From: Nephrocerus scutellatus
Lineage: Eukaryota; Arthropoda; Insecta; Diptera; Pipunculidae
Direction of reading: 5' to 3'
Length of the DNA: 64,000 bases
Assembly (NCBI GenBank): GCA_947095585.1
Contig: OX352763.1
Coordinates: 18,525,462 to 18,589,461, forward strand
Every line of letters begins with the position of its first letter. The first letter of the stretch is position 1. The position numbers were made by a program, and so were the translations under genes. Shown here piece after piece: positions 37,150-46,095 of the stretch. The notes under the pieces are model-generated. The model worked only from the letters and a program-made list of their open reading frames with translations. It made no database searches and was not told the DNA's origin.

Positions 37150-37805
37150 TTTAACTTATGATAGAAAACACCCATAAAAATAAAAATGTTTTATGTAAAT
37201 TCTCTAATAGGAGATACATATAAATATGTGCAAAGTTTGAACCGGGTTAATTTGGAAAAAATTAATATTAGAGCCACACCTTCACTTCAAATTTTTTTCA
37301 AAAACTCCTCTCACCGGGCTACACATGTGTGAAAAAAATTTATATGGGAAAAAATTCAAATCAAAAACCCAAAATTTTTTTCAAAAGGTTCGGTCTATCA
37401 GAGATACACATATGTTTAAAATTTAAAGTAAATCGGGCTAATTTAAAAAAAAAATTCATGGCCCCGCCCCGGGCCTCAGGGCCCATTTGCTTCAAAAATT
37501 TTACAAACACGTTTGTCCATCGGGATAAACATATGTTAAAAATTTGAAGGATATCGGGCTAATTTTTAAAAAAATGATAGAGGCACCCCTCGGGCATCAA
37601 GGCCTTAAATTTGTATAAGGTGCCCCATCCCAAGGCCCGGCGTCTGTAAAATTTTTACAATAGGTGTTTTCCATTGGAGATGGAAACCTACGGCTCGAGG
37701 GCTCCAAAATTTTTACAAAAAGTGTTTCCATCGGATATACACGTTTGTATAAAATTTTAAGAAAATCGGGCCTAGCGCCCCGAGGTCCGAGGGGCACCAT
37801 ATTTT
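37150..37805 (+). repeat. Array of ~100-110-bp degenerate repeats ('atcgggctaattt' family)
   Basis: About six units, each with the order: ggccc/ggcatcaagggccc-type GC-rich string, aaaatttttacaaaaagtg, tttccatcgga-gata-acacatatgt, aaaatttaaagtaaatcgggctaattt. Clear unit landmarks (atcgggctaattt or close variants) are at about 37430, 37555 and 37768, with further degenerate ones at 37240. The same family occurs singly at 6.35 kb, at 8.09-8.34 kb, and on the opposite strand in each 926-bp unit at 57.2-60.0 kb. ORFs in this block come from the repeat. Confidence 0.8.
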
Positions 37806-37830
37806 AATAGAAAATATTGTCACTAATTTT

Positions 37831-38125
37831 CTTATTATGGCTCAGTGGAAATGAGCATGGCTACTAAGCAGGGGGTTCGTGGTTCGAATCCCAGCAACAT
37901 CATAAGTATTTTTGACGGTGTCCCACTTCTCGCGAATGGGTGACAAACATTCCGAGAGTAATAACTTGTCACGGAAAGCTTCTCAATTTGCCGTTCGGAT
38001 CCGGCCTTAAATTGTAGGTCCCTTCCATTTGTGTGCAAAAATATACACGCTCAACAGGAATGGTTGCGAGATGCTAGGCCTTGGACCGCAATGGTCTCCC
38101 GATTGGCCGAATATTATTATTTTAT
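37831..38125 (+). mobile_element. tRNA-derived SINE, well-preserved copy
   Basis: Internal Pol III promoter boxes are intact: A box tggctcagtgg at 37838-37848 and B box ggttcgaatcc at 37881-37891, 32 bp apart as in tRNAs. The body continues with cccacttctcgcgaatggg, gagagtaataacttgtcac, ggccttaaattgtaggtccc, ccatttgtgtgcaaaaatata, gctaggccttgg and ends in an att/attt tail. It would be transcribed by RNA polymerase III and mobilised by a LINE. The tRNA-like head does not fold into a complete tRNA and has no acceptor stem. No protein is encoded. Confidence 0.85.
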
Positions 38126-38149
38126 TTTTAAATATTTTATTATGTAAAA

Positions 38150-38562
38150 TTACTACATTTAGTTATAAAAGATGCTCAAAATGTCCTCCTTGTGATTGAA
38201 TAGGCTAATACCCTAACAGGATATTGTAGACTGCAGGGGCACCTAAAGGAATTAAAACTAGAAGAGAAGAAGAGGAAACCCCGTGGCACCTTCTCAATGA
38301 ATGTGGAGCAGCGATCCGACAGAGGAGAGACCCGATGGGAACTCACGCGATCTCAGAGTGTGCACGTCATTCAATGAACACACAACACACACACCATTTC
38401 ATTAAGTTGATAGGAGCCATTGGTTTGGAGATGGTGGTATAGGGACGGGCATGCACTGTCTCCATAGGACTAGTTAGTGGAAGAGCAATAGATCCATATG
38501 GGTCGCAGTGCTATTGGTAGATATACCTTTTCATCATCATCATCATCATCTTCCTATAATAT
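38150..38562 (+). mobile_element. LINE 3' end with (TCA)n tail
   Basis: Reads EEEETPWHLLNECGAAIRQRR then FIKLIGAIGLEMVV, the post-RNase H Cys/His tail (TP-HLL-ECGA) of a LOA/I-type LINE. A non-coding 3' end follows with a trinucleotide tail ttcatcatcatcatcatcatc at 38530-38552. A simple-repeat 3' tail is normal in this group. Only this terminal part of the element is present, a typical 5' truncation. Confidence 0.75.
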
Positions 38563-39355
38563 TAAATGAAAATAATTAACTAAGCAATTTCACTATTAAA
38601 AAATGTGCCAACAATATTTTTTTATATTGATTAGATTTGTCTATAGAAAGAGACACAAAAGTAACTGAAAAGGTTTTACGAAAAACCCTAGACACATTTT
38701 TTATCAGCGGCGTTTTTCATACAAGTTATATACTACAGGCAGCAGAATCTTAAATCTACCACTGAGTATTTACGTGTTCTGCTACACTTATTAATCGCTT
38801 CTTTTTATCATTGCCAGTGTTGTTCTTTAAATACCAAAAATACGTCGGGTGTTGTTTTGTTGATGAAGCCGAAAAATTGTAGACATATTCTATAGTGTTG
38901 CAGAGTTATCAGAAATATTTGTTTTTGTCACAAATCCTAAAAGCACGCTTAGGTTTTTAATTGTGAACGCTTATATTTTAATAACTCCATTGAACCAAAG
39001 AAAATTCATTAAAAGGCATAAATTTATAGACGAAAACTGCGGTCATATATGTTTTTAATTACAAAATTAAGTCAATAAATTATATACATTTATAATATGT
39101 TATTTCAAATTAGTAAAGAAGTTTTATTTAATTTTAATCTGAAAAAAATCTAATGCGAGAATTTCGAATTTACTTCGTTTCTTTATCATATTTGCTGAAA
39201 AATTTGAAGTCTTTTATTCGAACCATGGTGATCATACCGGAGACGATTAAATTCTTCCTAAACAAATGCAACAGCTTTAAATATTCTTCATCCTAAAAGT
39301 ATACACTGGTAAACTTTTCATCAGCATACCATAATTATTATATCCAGGAATGTGC
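38563..39355. other. No gene seen
   Basis: AT-rich sequence without recognised reading frames or repeats. Confidence 0.4.
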
Positions 39356-39660
39356 AAGAATAATAATATTCGGCGCGGCAGACCATTGCGTTCCAAGGCC
39401 TAGATTCTCACTACCATTTGTGTTGTGCATGTATATTTTTGGACACAAATGGAGGGGACCTACAATTTAATACCGGATCCGAACAGCGAATTGAGAAGCC
39501 TTCCGTGACAAGTTATTACTCTCGGAACGTTTGTCACCCACTCGCGAGAGGTGGGACACCGTGAAAAATACTTTTGGTGTTACTGGGATTCGAACCACGA
39601 ACCTCCTGCTCAGTAGCCATTTGCATTTCCACTGAGCCACGGAGCCCACTAAGAATAATA
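39356..39660 (-). mobile_element. tRNA-derived SINE with 10-bp target-site duplication
   Basis: On the minus strand, A box TGGCTCAGTGG lies at 39639-39629 and B box GGTTCGAATCC at 39596-39586. The same body as the 37.8-kb copy follows and the end is an AT-rich ATTATTATT tail near 39366. Direct repeats aagaataata flank the element at 39356-39365 and 39651-39660, the signature of target-primed insertion, although the tail-side copy merges with the ATT tail. The intact duplication marks it as a comparatively recent insertion. Confidence 0.85.
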
Positions 39661-39925
39661 AACGATTTTAAAATGTAAATGAGGTCGAAGAATAATTGCT
39701 GTATTCCATTATGCCTTCCCAAGTCCAATATTTAAAGAAGAGTATTCACATACTTGTAAATTTGTGCCGTAAGCTAGTAGCTACTAATAAGATAGGTCTA
39801 AAGTAGTTGCGACTAGACAGACGTTTTTCAGAGGTGTTGTCCGCACAATGTAATACAACAAATATTTGACTTTGCATTCAGTAGGACAACATTCTCAGCT
39901 GTCTGTCAGCTCTACAATATAAAAT

Positions 39926-40760
39926 ACTAGCTGAAGTACCCGGCGTTGCCCGTGGCCTCGTGACCCCCTTATCGACCCCATTCGAAGCCCAAGAAAAGAA
40001 AACAGATGTCACTTGGAATAAGGTAGGGGAAGTCGTCAAATTAGATCCTTAACTTCGGGATAACGATTGGCTCTGAAGATTGAGATAGTCGGGCTTGAAT
40101 GGGGAACAATAACATGGTTTATGTACTCGTTCTGGGTAAATTAGATATCTTCGGATATTGTTCCCCGGCCGGTAGTCTACGTATCCAATTGTGGAACTAT
40201 CTTGTTAAAAATCTTATGAAATTTTCGTTAGATGTATTCTATTTGATTTATAACGACTATCAATTAACAATCAATTTAGAACAGGCACGGACTTGTCTAA
40301 TTAAAACAAAGCACTGTGATGGCTCTAACGGGTGTTGACAAAATGTGATTTCTGCCCAGTGCTCTTAGGCCGAACCAACATAGCAAGAAAAGAAGACGAC
40401 ACCTACATTTTCCACTCCAGCGCCACCAGTTCCAAATTATGCCAAAGACTTAACTTTGATTTAAATATTTATGGAGTGAGTTTGAGGCAAATCGCTCCAT
40501 AAATAAGAAAAAAAACGAACCCAGCGCTACCTATCGGGTCCAAATGTTGCCAAAGACTTTCGATTTAAATTTGAGCCAAATCGGTTCATAAATAAGAAAA
40601 AAGCTACCCCAGCGCCACTTGTTCATCCGATCGCTACCAAACCTTCAAACCTTTACCCGCTGGGCTAATGTGAAAGATTGCCTGAAAATTTCATTGAAAT
40701 CGGTGCAGCCATTTTGGAGTCCATACGGAACATAAAACATACACATATATTAGAAGATTT
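39926..40760 (+). repeat. 'tacccggcgttgccc' repeat element, carrying a 28S rRNA insertion
   Basis: Starts actagctgaagtacccggcg at 39926 and ends near gtgcagccattttggagtcc (40703-40722) and the following aaaacatacacatatatt. The body has two degenerate ~110-bp internal repeats with ccagcgcca/ctacc, gccaaagactt and ccaaatcg-tccataaataagaaaaaa. The element encodes nothing. It is split by a 28S rRNA-derived insertion at 40001-40384. Relatives lie at 13.69 and 34.74-35.08 kb. I do not know its transposon class. Confidence 0.65.
40001..40365 (+). pseudogene. 28S rRNA fragment (D8 expansion region), internally deleted
   Basis: Contains, in order, conserved large-subunit strings: cagatgtcacttggaataag, cttcgggataacgattggct, tctgaagattgagatagtcg, acatggtttatgt-ctcgttc, ttccccggccggtag, caattgtggaac, ggcacggact, tctaattaaaacaaagcac and tgatttctgcccagtgctct. 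These match the fly 28S segment spanning the D8 expansion. It lacks about ten bases between ggcacggact and tctaattaaaac that functional 28S carries, and it stops abruptly after gtgctct. It is therefore a dispersed rRNA pseudogene, not part of an rDNA unit. Identical 10-bp strings (aagaaaagaa) lie at 39991-40000 and 40385-40394, suggesting insertion with target-site duplication. A 19-nt non-rRNA piece (40366-40384) sits inside the right repeat. Confidence 0.85.
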
Positions 40761-40835
40761 GTGGCGATAATATTTGTGGAGATAAGATTAGTGGGGATAA
40801 ATTTTGAGGATATGAGGTTGGTGTAGATATTATTA
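40755..40835 (+). repeat. ~16-bp minisatellite (gataagattagtgggg)
   Basis: Four to five degenerate units of a g/tgtgg-gataagatta motif. A matching block occurs at 44112-44165. Each lies 3' of a Kazal-like gene (A and B respectively), so they are probably part of the A/B duplication block. Confidence 0.7.
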
Positions 40836-41085
40836 TTTGTCTATAACTGCACCCATAACAAAGCAATTCATTATCCGTTTCAGCCAGCTATAGTACAACT
40901 TAAAGGGCCTAGAATCTATTTCTTATTTTTTTAATTTTAAGTTTATTTTTTACTTCTAGGGTAATATTGTTTCTGGGCTTAGTTTAGAGAACATAACATA
41001 ATTAGGTAATCCCATAATCTTTAGGTAACCTTTTCATTTTCTCTCCCCGTTTCATCTCTGTGCCTGGAGACTTATTATGTGTTTA
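40836..41085. other. 3' flank of gene A
   Basis: AT-rich, no repeat recognised. AATAAA on the minus strand (tttatt, 41082-41087) at the right end is the nearest poly(A) signal downstream of gene A's duplicated terminal exon. Confidence 0.4.
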
Positions 41086-41612
41086 TTACATAGTATCTAA
41101 CTTCTTATATAACTAGAGATAAATTATGATACAAGAGGCTATAAGATGGCTTATGTCTAGCATTGGCACGCTTCAAGTTACAATTTACGTAATTAAAAGA
41201 AAAATAATATTATAATTATTCTTCTAAAGACATTGCCCATTAACATTCAGCGCAGAGGGACACCTTGACAGAGGAACCTCCCTAAATCCTGTATTGTAAA
41301 TTAAAATAACAAAATCATCATCCAGCACATAGCAGATATATACAAATTATTACATAGTATCTAACTTCTTATATAACTAGAGATAAATTATGATACAAGA
41401 GGCTATAAGATGGCTTATGTCTAGCATTGGCACGCTTCAAGTTACAATTTACGTAATTAAAAGAAAAATAATATTATAATTATTCTTCTAAAGACATTGC
41501 CCATTAACATTCAGCGCAGAGGGACACCTTGACAGAGGAACCTCCCTAAATCCTATATTGTAAATTAAAATAACAAAATCATCATCCAGCACATAGCAGA
41601 TAAATACAAATA
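41086..41612 (-). repeat. 264-bp tandem duplication containing the last exon of Kazal-like gene A
   Basis: Units 41086-41349 and 41350-41612 are almost identical; by eye they differ at two positions (ctgtattg versus ctatattg, gatatatac versus gataaatac). Each holds a complete copy of gene A's terminal coding exon with its acceptor: exon 4 at 41552-41488 and exon 4' at 41288-41224. The difference in the acceptor turns ATATAG (proximal) into ATACAG (distal), the better consensus. The near identity indicates a recent event or concerted change. Confidence 0.9.
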
Positions 41613-42110
41613 GCTCACTTGAAGAAGTTCTACAATTGTAGTTGTTCATTTCACATCGATTGGAAAACTTCCTACAAGTTCTTCCCCAGCGTCCGCAAAC
41701 TGGGTCGAAAATTTGCGGGCAAAACCTTGTAACACATCGTGGTGCACATGTTCCTGTTTGTCCTGGTGGTAAAAATCTGCAAAAGCTGGCGTTTACAGGA
41801 GTGTAATCTGCAATTATTGAGAATCAATGATAGAACTGCAAGCAACTGGATCTTCCTTACTGCAGTGCGTACGGCAATTGAATTTCACTCTATCACAGAC
41901 ACTTGCAAATCTCTTGCAGCTCTGTTCATTTCGTCCACATACAGGTCCATTCGTTGAGCAATCAGGTATGTTCCAGAACCATGCATCTGTAGTTTCCAAT
42001 GCAGATAGCGCAACGATAAACACGATTACTGTAAGGAGAGGAGTAATTGCAGATGGAATACAAAAAAAAAACGTTTTTCCCGCACCTAATTTAACCACGG
42101 TATCACTCAT
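41488..42110 (-). CDS. Kazal-like gene A: secreted cysteine-rich protein, two Kazal-like units
   Basis: Exons (minus): 42110-42086, 42028-41861, 41807-41619, 41552-41488, all introns GT-AG and phase 1, giving 447 nt (148 residues). An alternative, identical last exon lies at 41288-41224. Residues 1 to about 23 (MSDTVVKLVIVFIVALSAL then ETTDA) form a signal peptide. Unit 1 carries C..NGPVCGRNEQSCKRF and SVC....FNCRTHC; unit 2 carries DPVCGRWGRTCRKF, NRC and YNC; a final exon adds a Cys pair. The PVCGR-C-F-C-(Y/F)NC pattern is Kazal-like with an extra Cys where classical Kazal domains have the TY pair. It is probably a secreted protease inhibitor, but specificity cannot be read here. A TATA box lies 49-55 bp upstream of the ATG. 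It is the paralogue of gene B. Confidence 0.85.
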
Positions 42111-42158
42111 TATGAGTTTCCAATGTTATATGCTTCGATTTGGTCAAAATGTACTGAA

Positions 42159-42165
42159 CTTTATA
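42159..42165 (-). promoter_or_regulatory. TATA box of Kazal-like gene A
   Basis: Minus-strand TATAAAG in the context GCTTCTATAAAGTTCAG. The same surrounding block (GGCAATGAAAT...CTATAAA.-TCAGTACATTTTG) precedes gene B, which supports function. The start site would fall about 30 bp downstream, giving a 5' UTR of roughly 20-25 nt. Confidence 0.6.
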
Positions 42166-42169
42166 GAAG

Positions 42170-42480
42170 CATTTCATTGCCAAATTAATAAAAACAAAAC
42201 ATTGTTAAGTCATCAGAAAATGCAAATATTTGCATCGAATTTTTTATTTTTTTTAGGACGGCTAAAGTCTGGAATTGAAATGGCAACGAATACGATTAGG
42301 TATGCGTTGTTCAGGTGTTTTTTAAGTATTTTTTTTAATAATAAAACAAATTTTAATTTTGAAAAAACAATATACAAATAATTTGTGCATGCGAAAATGT
42401 ATGATATTTTTTTTGATGAAAAAATACTCTGTGATTATGCAATATTGAATAATGGCGCAGAAGGAAAGGCTATTGTAAAT
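42170..42480 (-). promoter_or_regulatory. Upstream block conserved between genes A and B
   Basis: Strings caaattaataaaaa-aaaacatt, aaatgcaaatatt-gcatcgaa, gcaacgaatacgattag and tgcaatattgaa-aatg occur in the same order upstream of A (42177-42455) and of B (45195-45500). This is the extent of the duplicated upstream region. Both copies differ from the upstream regions of C, D and E. Confidence 0.6.
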
Positions 42481-42599
42481 GGTGTCTTATTTGTTTATTT
42501 TTAATATGAGCATAATTCCGAGAGAAGAAGTAATCAGGAAGTCGGATAGAAGATATGCAAGTTAATCTGAGTAATAATTATACATTTTGTCTATAATTT

Positions 42600-43250
42600 T
42601 TAACCCCCTTTATCCCCGTCACTTCCCTTGATGAGCACTAAGGCACGACCAAGAAAGTAGTAGGGACGCAATCCGAACCTTTCTTTCAGAATCTGGACAG
42701 ATGGCTCATCCACTCCTACAAAGAGCAGGGATGCATCATCTCCACACTCTTTCTGTGAGTGGACTTGCCTTTTGACGTTCCCCTTTGCTTACGAAGAAGG
42801 TACTGCCTCCAAGGGATGGTAAAGCTCCCACCTTTGACGAAAGCCATTAGAAGGAGCGTTCATTAGAACATTGCACTTTGATGGTGCCCTGATCTAGGCT
42901 CATTCTCTCCATTGTCGGGAAATCTATTTCCACAACAAAATTCCAAAGTACTTGGACAAAGTTAAGTTGTTTTCCCTTCCTCCTTCTCCTTCCTCGCTGA
43001 TATAACGGCTGTACATAAGTTGGCCACTATTTAAAAATATCTGCACCTCTGTGTTGACTTGTCTACCTTAGCGAGTTTTAAGGCCTTTGAATAACTGGTC
43101 AAGCAGTCCATTTCTGATGCATGTCCTGTGTTCAGTGCTGTAGTCAGAGATTCCAAAGTCAAGTCAGAATTGGATTGAATTTTCCTTTTCTTCCTCTTCC
43201 TCTTCTTATCATTGACGACTATGGTATTTGACAAGTTCCCCAGATCCGAT
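42600..43250 (-). pseudogene. Remnant of a DUF4780-like / LINE ORF1-type protein
   Basis: Minus order: a basic segment KKRKRKKRK (43205-43180), DLTLESLTTALN and YSKALKLAKVD (43090-43060); then after frameshifts DFPTMERMSLDQGTIKVQCSNE (about 42930-42870), ERSF*WLSSKVGALPSL (42865-42815); then ASLLFVGVDEPSVQILKERFGLRPYYFLGRALVLIKG (about 42740-42615). The order (basic linker, 'nG-I-V-C-nE-S--WL', 'VDEPS', short C-terminal strand) is what I recall of DUF4780-type proteins, common in insect genomes and often tied to LINE first ORFs. Stops and frameshifts make it a pseudogene. Confidence 0.5.
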
Positions 43251-44035
43251 GATTCCTCACCAGGTTTAGGTCATATGCGGCCCATGGGAATTAAATTAGT
43301 GGTATGTGATAAAACGGCATCCATTTTCATTTCACGCCTCTTCTTCTTTCCCCATCGCCTTTACGACTTTAGCACAGTCTTTATAGTGCCCAGTGTTGTC
43401 TCATCCACTTTACCGATTCTCTCTCGCACCTCAGAGATACTCCAAGTTACAGGATTACTCGTTCTCGGTGACAAGGCGCTCTTGGACACTTGTTAAGGAG
43501 TAGAGGTAGTTACTGTCTTTCGCTTCCCTGTAATGTCTGTCAGACCAGTTGAAACCTGATCATCCAAAGTAGTGGTGGTACTAGGTACTCGACCAACTAC
43601 CTTTCCTCCATTAATAAGAGTTCTATTAGATTCAAACTCATTAGATTTCCTTGCAACAGATGCTGCAAGGATGACTGTTGAGTCTTAACCTGTGTCATTC
43701 TCCATTACCGCAAGTGCGCTCTTGAATTAGAGTGTTGGCTCTGACAACCCCAAGGACCCGAGTCACCTGGCAGTAGGTATAAAATGCAAGGATTGGTTCC
43801 CCGATAAGGGGCACCACGGTTATCTTTCGTGCTGTGATGAGCCATGAGTATGTTAAAAACTTGTCAATCCAATCCAACCTTTTTGATTGAGGGAAACCAC
43901 AATTTGTTAAACTCTGCATTGGGTAACCATGATCCTGAGAATCCCCCGCTGATTTGCCAGCGGCCTGGGCATCGGTTATGAATGCTTAAACCCCATCGAT
44001 GGCTGAAATGTCTAGTTAACTAATTGTTTTTTTAG
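43251..44035. other. No gene established; ORF of unknown identity at 43919-43695 (minus)
   Basis: The minus ORF 43919-43695 (starting MQSLTNCGFPQSKRLDWIDK) has a protein-like composition but no motif I recognise. It may be further upstream coding sequence of the ORF1-type remnant or a separate relic. A GT-rich/charged stretch follows. No splice-linked exons found. Confidence 0.3.
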
Positions 44036-44043
44036 GAGACATT

Positions 44044-44092
44044 TGATAGCATTTATAGCATTGTTCTGAGGACTTTATGTAACTTTTGGACT
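44044..44092 (-). promoter_or_regulatory. Orphan copy of a Kazal-gene promoter
   Basis: The plus-strand string gagacatttgatagcattta then tagcattgttctgagga matches the promoter region of gene D (gaagacatttgatagcattta then tataccaaaattgttctgaaga, 57115-57156) and of gene C (53630-53665). The expected start ATG and 25-nt first exon are absent downstream on the minus strand. It is therefore probably the relic of a lost Kazal-like gene between A and B. Confidence 0.5.
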
Positions 44093-44111
44093 CATGTCCC
44101 AGACCTTATAC

Positions 44112-44165
44112 ATTGAATTGGTGGAGATAAGATTGGTGGGGATAAGATTAGTGGTGATGAGATTA
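44112..44165 (+). repeat. ~16-bp minisatellite (gataagattggtgggg)
   Basis: Three to four units (ggtggagataagattggtgg, ggataagattagtgg, tgatgagattac). Equivalent to 40755-40835 in the 3' flank of gene A, and here in the 3' flank of gene B. Confidence 0.7.
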
Positions 44166-44486
44166 CTAAGTTAATTTTTTTTTGGGTCTAGATTAAAGGG
44201 GAGAAGACAATGATAGTGATAATATTAATCATGTGTTCTTAAAAATCAATTTAATATCAGTTCGGCCACCTCCATTACAAAGAAAAGCGCAAAGAATTGT
44301 CGTTTTATTTAAAGCAAATTTTAAGAGATAATTGTTTATTTTTTAGCAAAAGATGCAACACAAATTTGTTTTTCAAAAATACCAGATTATAATTTTTAAA
44401 AATTTTCGGCGTTACTGTGGCTTCGGATCTATTTCATTTGTCCTTCTGGGCTTTAGTTAAAAGAAAAACCGTTTAAACTTCATCTT
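44166..44486. other. 3' flank of gene B with poly(A) signals
   Basis: Two minus-strand AATAAA signals (tttatt at 44335-44340 and 44304-44309) lie about 150-180 bp past gene B's stop codon. No other feature seen. Confidence 0.5.
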
Positions 44487-45131
44487 CTACAAACATTGAT
44501 CGTTAGCAAAAGAACATCTTGAGAGAGAAACCTCCCTAAATCCTGGATTGAAAATAAAATTAGCAAAATCATCATCTAGCACATCATAGCAGATAATATA
44601 TGCAGATAGCTCACCTGAAGAAGTTCTGCAATTGTAGTTGTTCATTTCACATCGATTAGAAAACCTCCTGCAAGTTCTTCCCCAGCGGCCGCAAATTGGT
44701 GCAAAAATTTGCGCACAAGACATTATATCACATGGTGGTGCACATCTTCCTATTGGTCCTGTTCCTGGTTGTAAAAATCGACAATAGCTAGCGTTCACAG
44801 GAGTGTAATCTACAATTGAGAATCGATGATGAGCACTGATGGAACTTCAAGAAAATGAATCTTCTTACTGCAGTGTGTACGGCAATTGAATTCTCGTCTA
44901 TGACAGTCGCTTACAAATCTCTTGCAGCTGTCCCCATTGCGGCCACATACAGGTCCATTCGTTGAGCAACCAGGTATGTTACAGCAGCAGTTTGCATCTA
45001 TAGTTTCTAGTGTAGATAGAACAATGATGAACACGATCGCTGTAAAGAAATCTGTAAGTGCCGAAGGAATACTCGTACAACAAAATAAGAAAACTTTGTT
45101 GCCTACCTAGTTGCACCACGATATCTTTCAT
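44487..45131 (-). CDS. Kazal-like gene B: secreted cysteine-rich protein, two Kazal-like units
   Basis: Exons (minus): 45131-45107, 45039-44869, 44809-44615, 44542-44487, GT-AG and phase 1 throughout, 447 nt, 148 residues, the same length as gene A. The signal peptide is MKDIVVQLAIVFIIVLSTLE..., cleaved before about residue 24. The mature start is unusual, with three consecutive Cys (NCCCNIPGC). Unit 1 has GPVCGRNGDSCKRF, SDC and FNCRTHC; unit 2 has APICGRWGRTCRRF, NRC and YNC; exon 4 ends SRCSFANDQCL. I count 19 cysteines against 16 in gene A, so one could be unpaired or form a dimer. It is the paralogue of gene A (same exon sizes within 6 nt). Probably a secreted protease-inhibitor-like protein. 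Confidence 0.87.
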
Positions 45132-45180
45132 TTTGAGGTTCCAATGGTTATCTGATGAACATTTTTCAAAATGTGCTGAG

Positions 45181-45187
45181 TTTTATA
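45181..45187 (-). promoter_or_regulatory. TATA box of Kazal-like gene B
   Basis: Minus-strand TATAAAA, followed about 31-34 bp downstream by TTCATCAGA, a possible initiator. The sequence context is shared with gene A. The implied 5' UTR is about 25 nt. Confidence 0.6.
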
Positions 45188-45189
45188 GG

Positions 45190-46095
45190 AAAATTTCATT
45201 GCCAAATTAATAAAAATAAAACATTTTTATTGTTTAGAAATCAAAAAAATGCAAATATTAGCATCGAAGTAAACCTCTTTTGCGCAAAAGTCTGGAACTT
45301 TAATTGAGATTGCAACGAATACGATTAGATATAATTTGTTGTAGTGTTTTTTTACGTTTTTTGTTTTCAAAAATAAAATAAATTGCAATTAAGATTAAGC
45401 AATGTACAAATATTTTGTTTCCAAGAAGTGCAGGCGAGAAATTAATGATATTTTTTTGAAGAAAAAAAAAAACTTTGCGATCATGCGATATTGAACAATG
45501 CCTCAGCATGGTAAACTACTATCAAAGATAATATATATTATATTTTCTGTGCTAATATCACTTACAGTATGCTCGTTGGTTTATTTTTATTTATTTCGTG
45601 AGAGAAAGTTACAGTGCAGGGAGACAGCTTACCAGTACCGATGACCATATGGGGTTTAACAAGCAGGTTCAGGATCGTTATATAGATAAATTATAAACAG
45701 ATATTTTCTAATGAAGAGCGAAAATGACCAGAAAACCTAGCAAACTGTTGAGATAGGAAATTGGTCCAGTCACAAGACATGGTAAAAGGACGTTCAGTTG
45801 ACTTCCAACCTCGTTTATCTTATTTGACATACCTAGCGTGGTCAAAAAGGACTTAAGGCGCAGTTAAACAAGCTACGTTAGTCGTTTGGAGATTTGCTTT
45901 GGCCACCCGGCATATATTTTTTACAACGAAGTTTTGAACCATCTATGTTAATCTAACCACCCACCAAATAAATCTATGGGAGAGGTGTACAGAATCTGTG
46001 AATACCAGCTTGGAGCACTCAACCCTTCTCTTCTTATATCTACTTAGGAAACATATATTTGTAACGCAACGCCCATCCACAACATTACTATTGCA
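45190..46095. other. No gene seen beyond the A/B upstream block
   Basis: 45195-45515 is the upstream block shared with gene A. From 45540 onward the sequence is AT-rich, with no reading frame I can identify. Confidence 0.4.

Noticed and set aside
37831..37895. Possible tRNA gene (A and B boxes)
   Set aside because: It has no acceptor or anticodon stem and continues into a SINE body found in four copies.
40099..40338. 79-codon plus-strand ORF starting MGNNNMVYV
   Set aside because: It lies entirely within the 28S rRNA fragment; the ORF is incidental.
40755..40835. CRISPR-like spaced repeat
   Set aside because: It is a short, contiguous, degenerate minisatellite in a eukaryote; no spacers.
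41827..42381. 184-codon plus-strand ORF, the longest in the window
   Set aside because: It is antisense to Kazal-like gene A and its promoter; the minus-strand gene explains the sequence with in-frame splicing.
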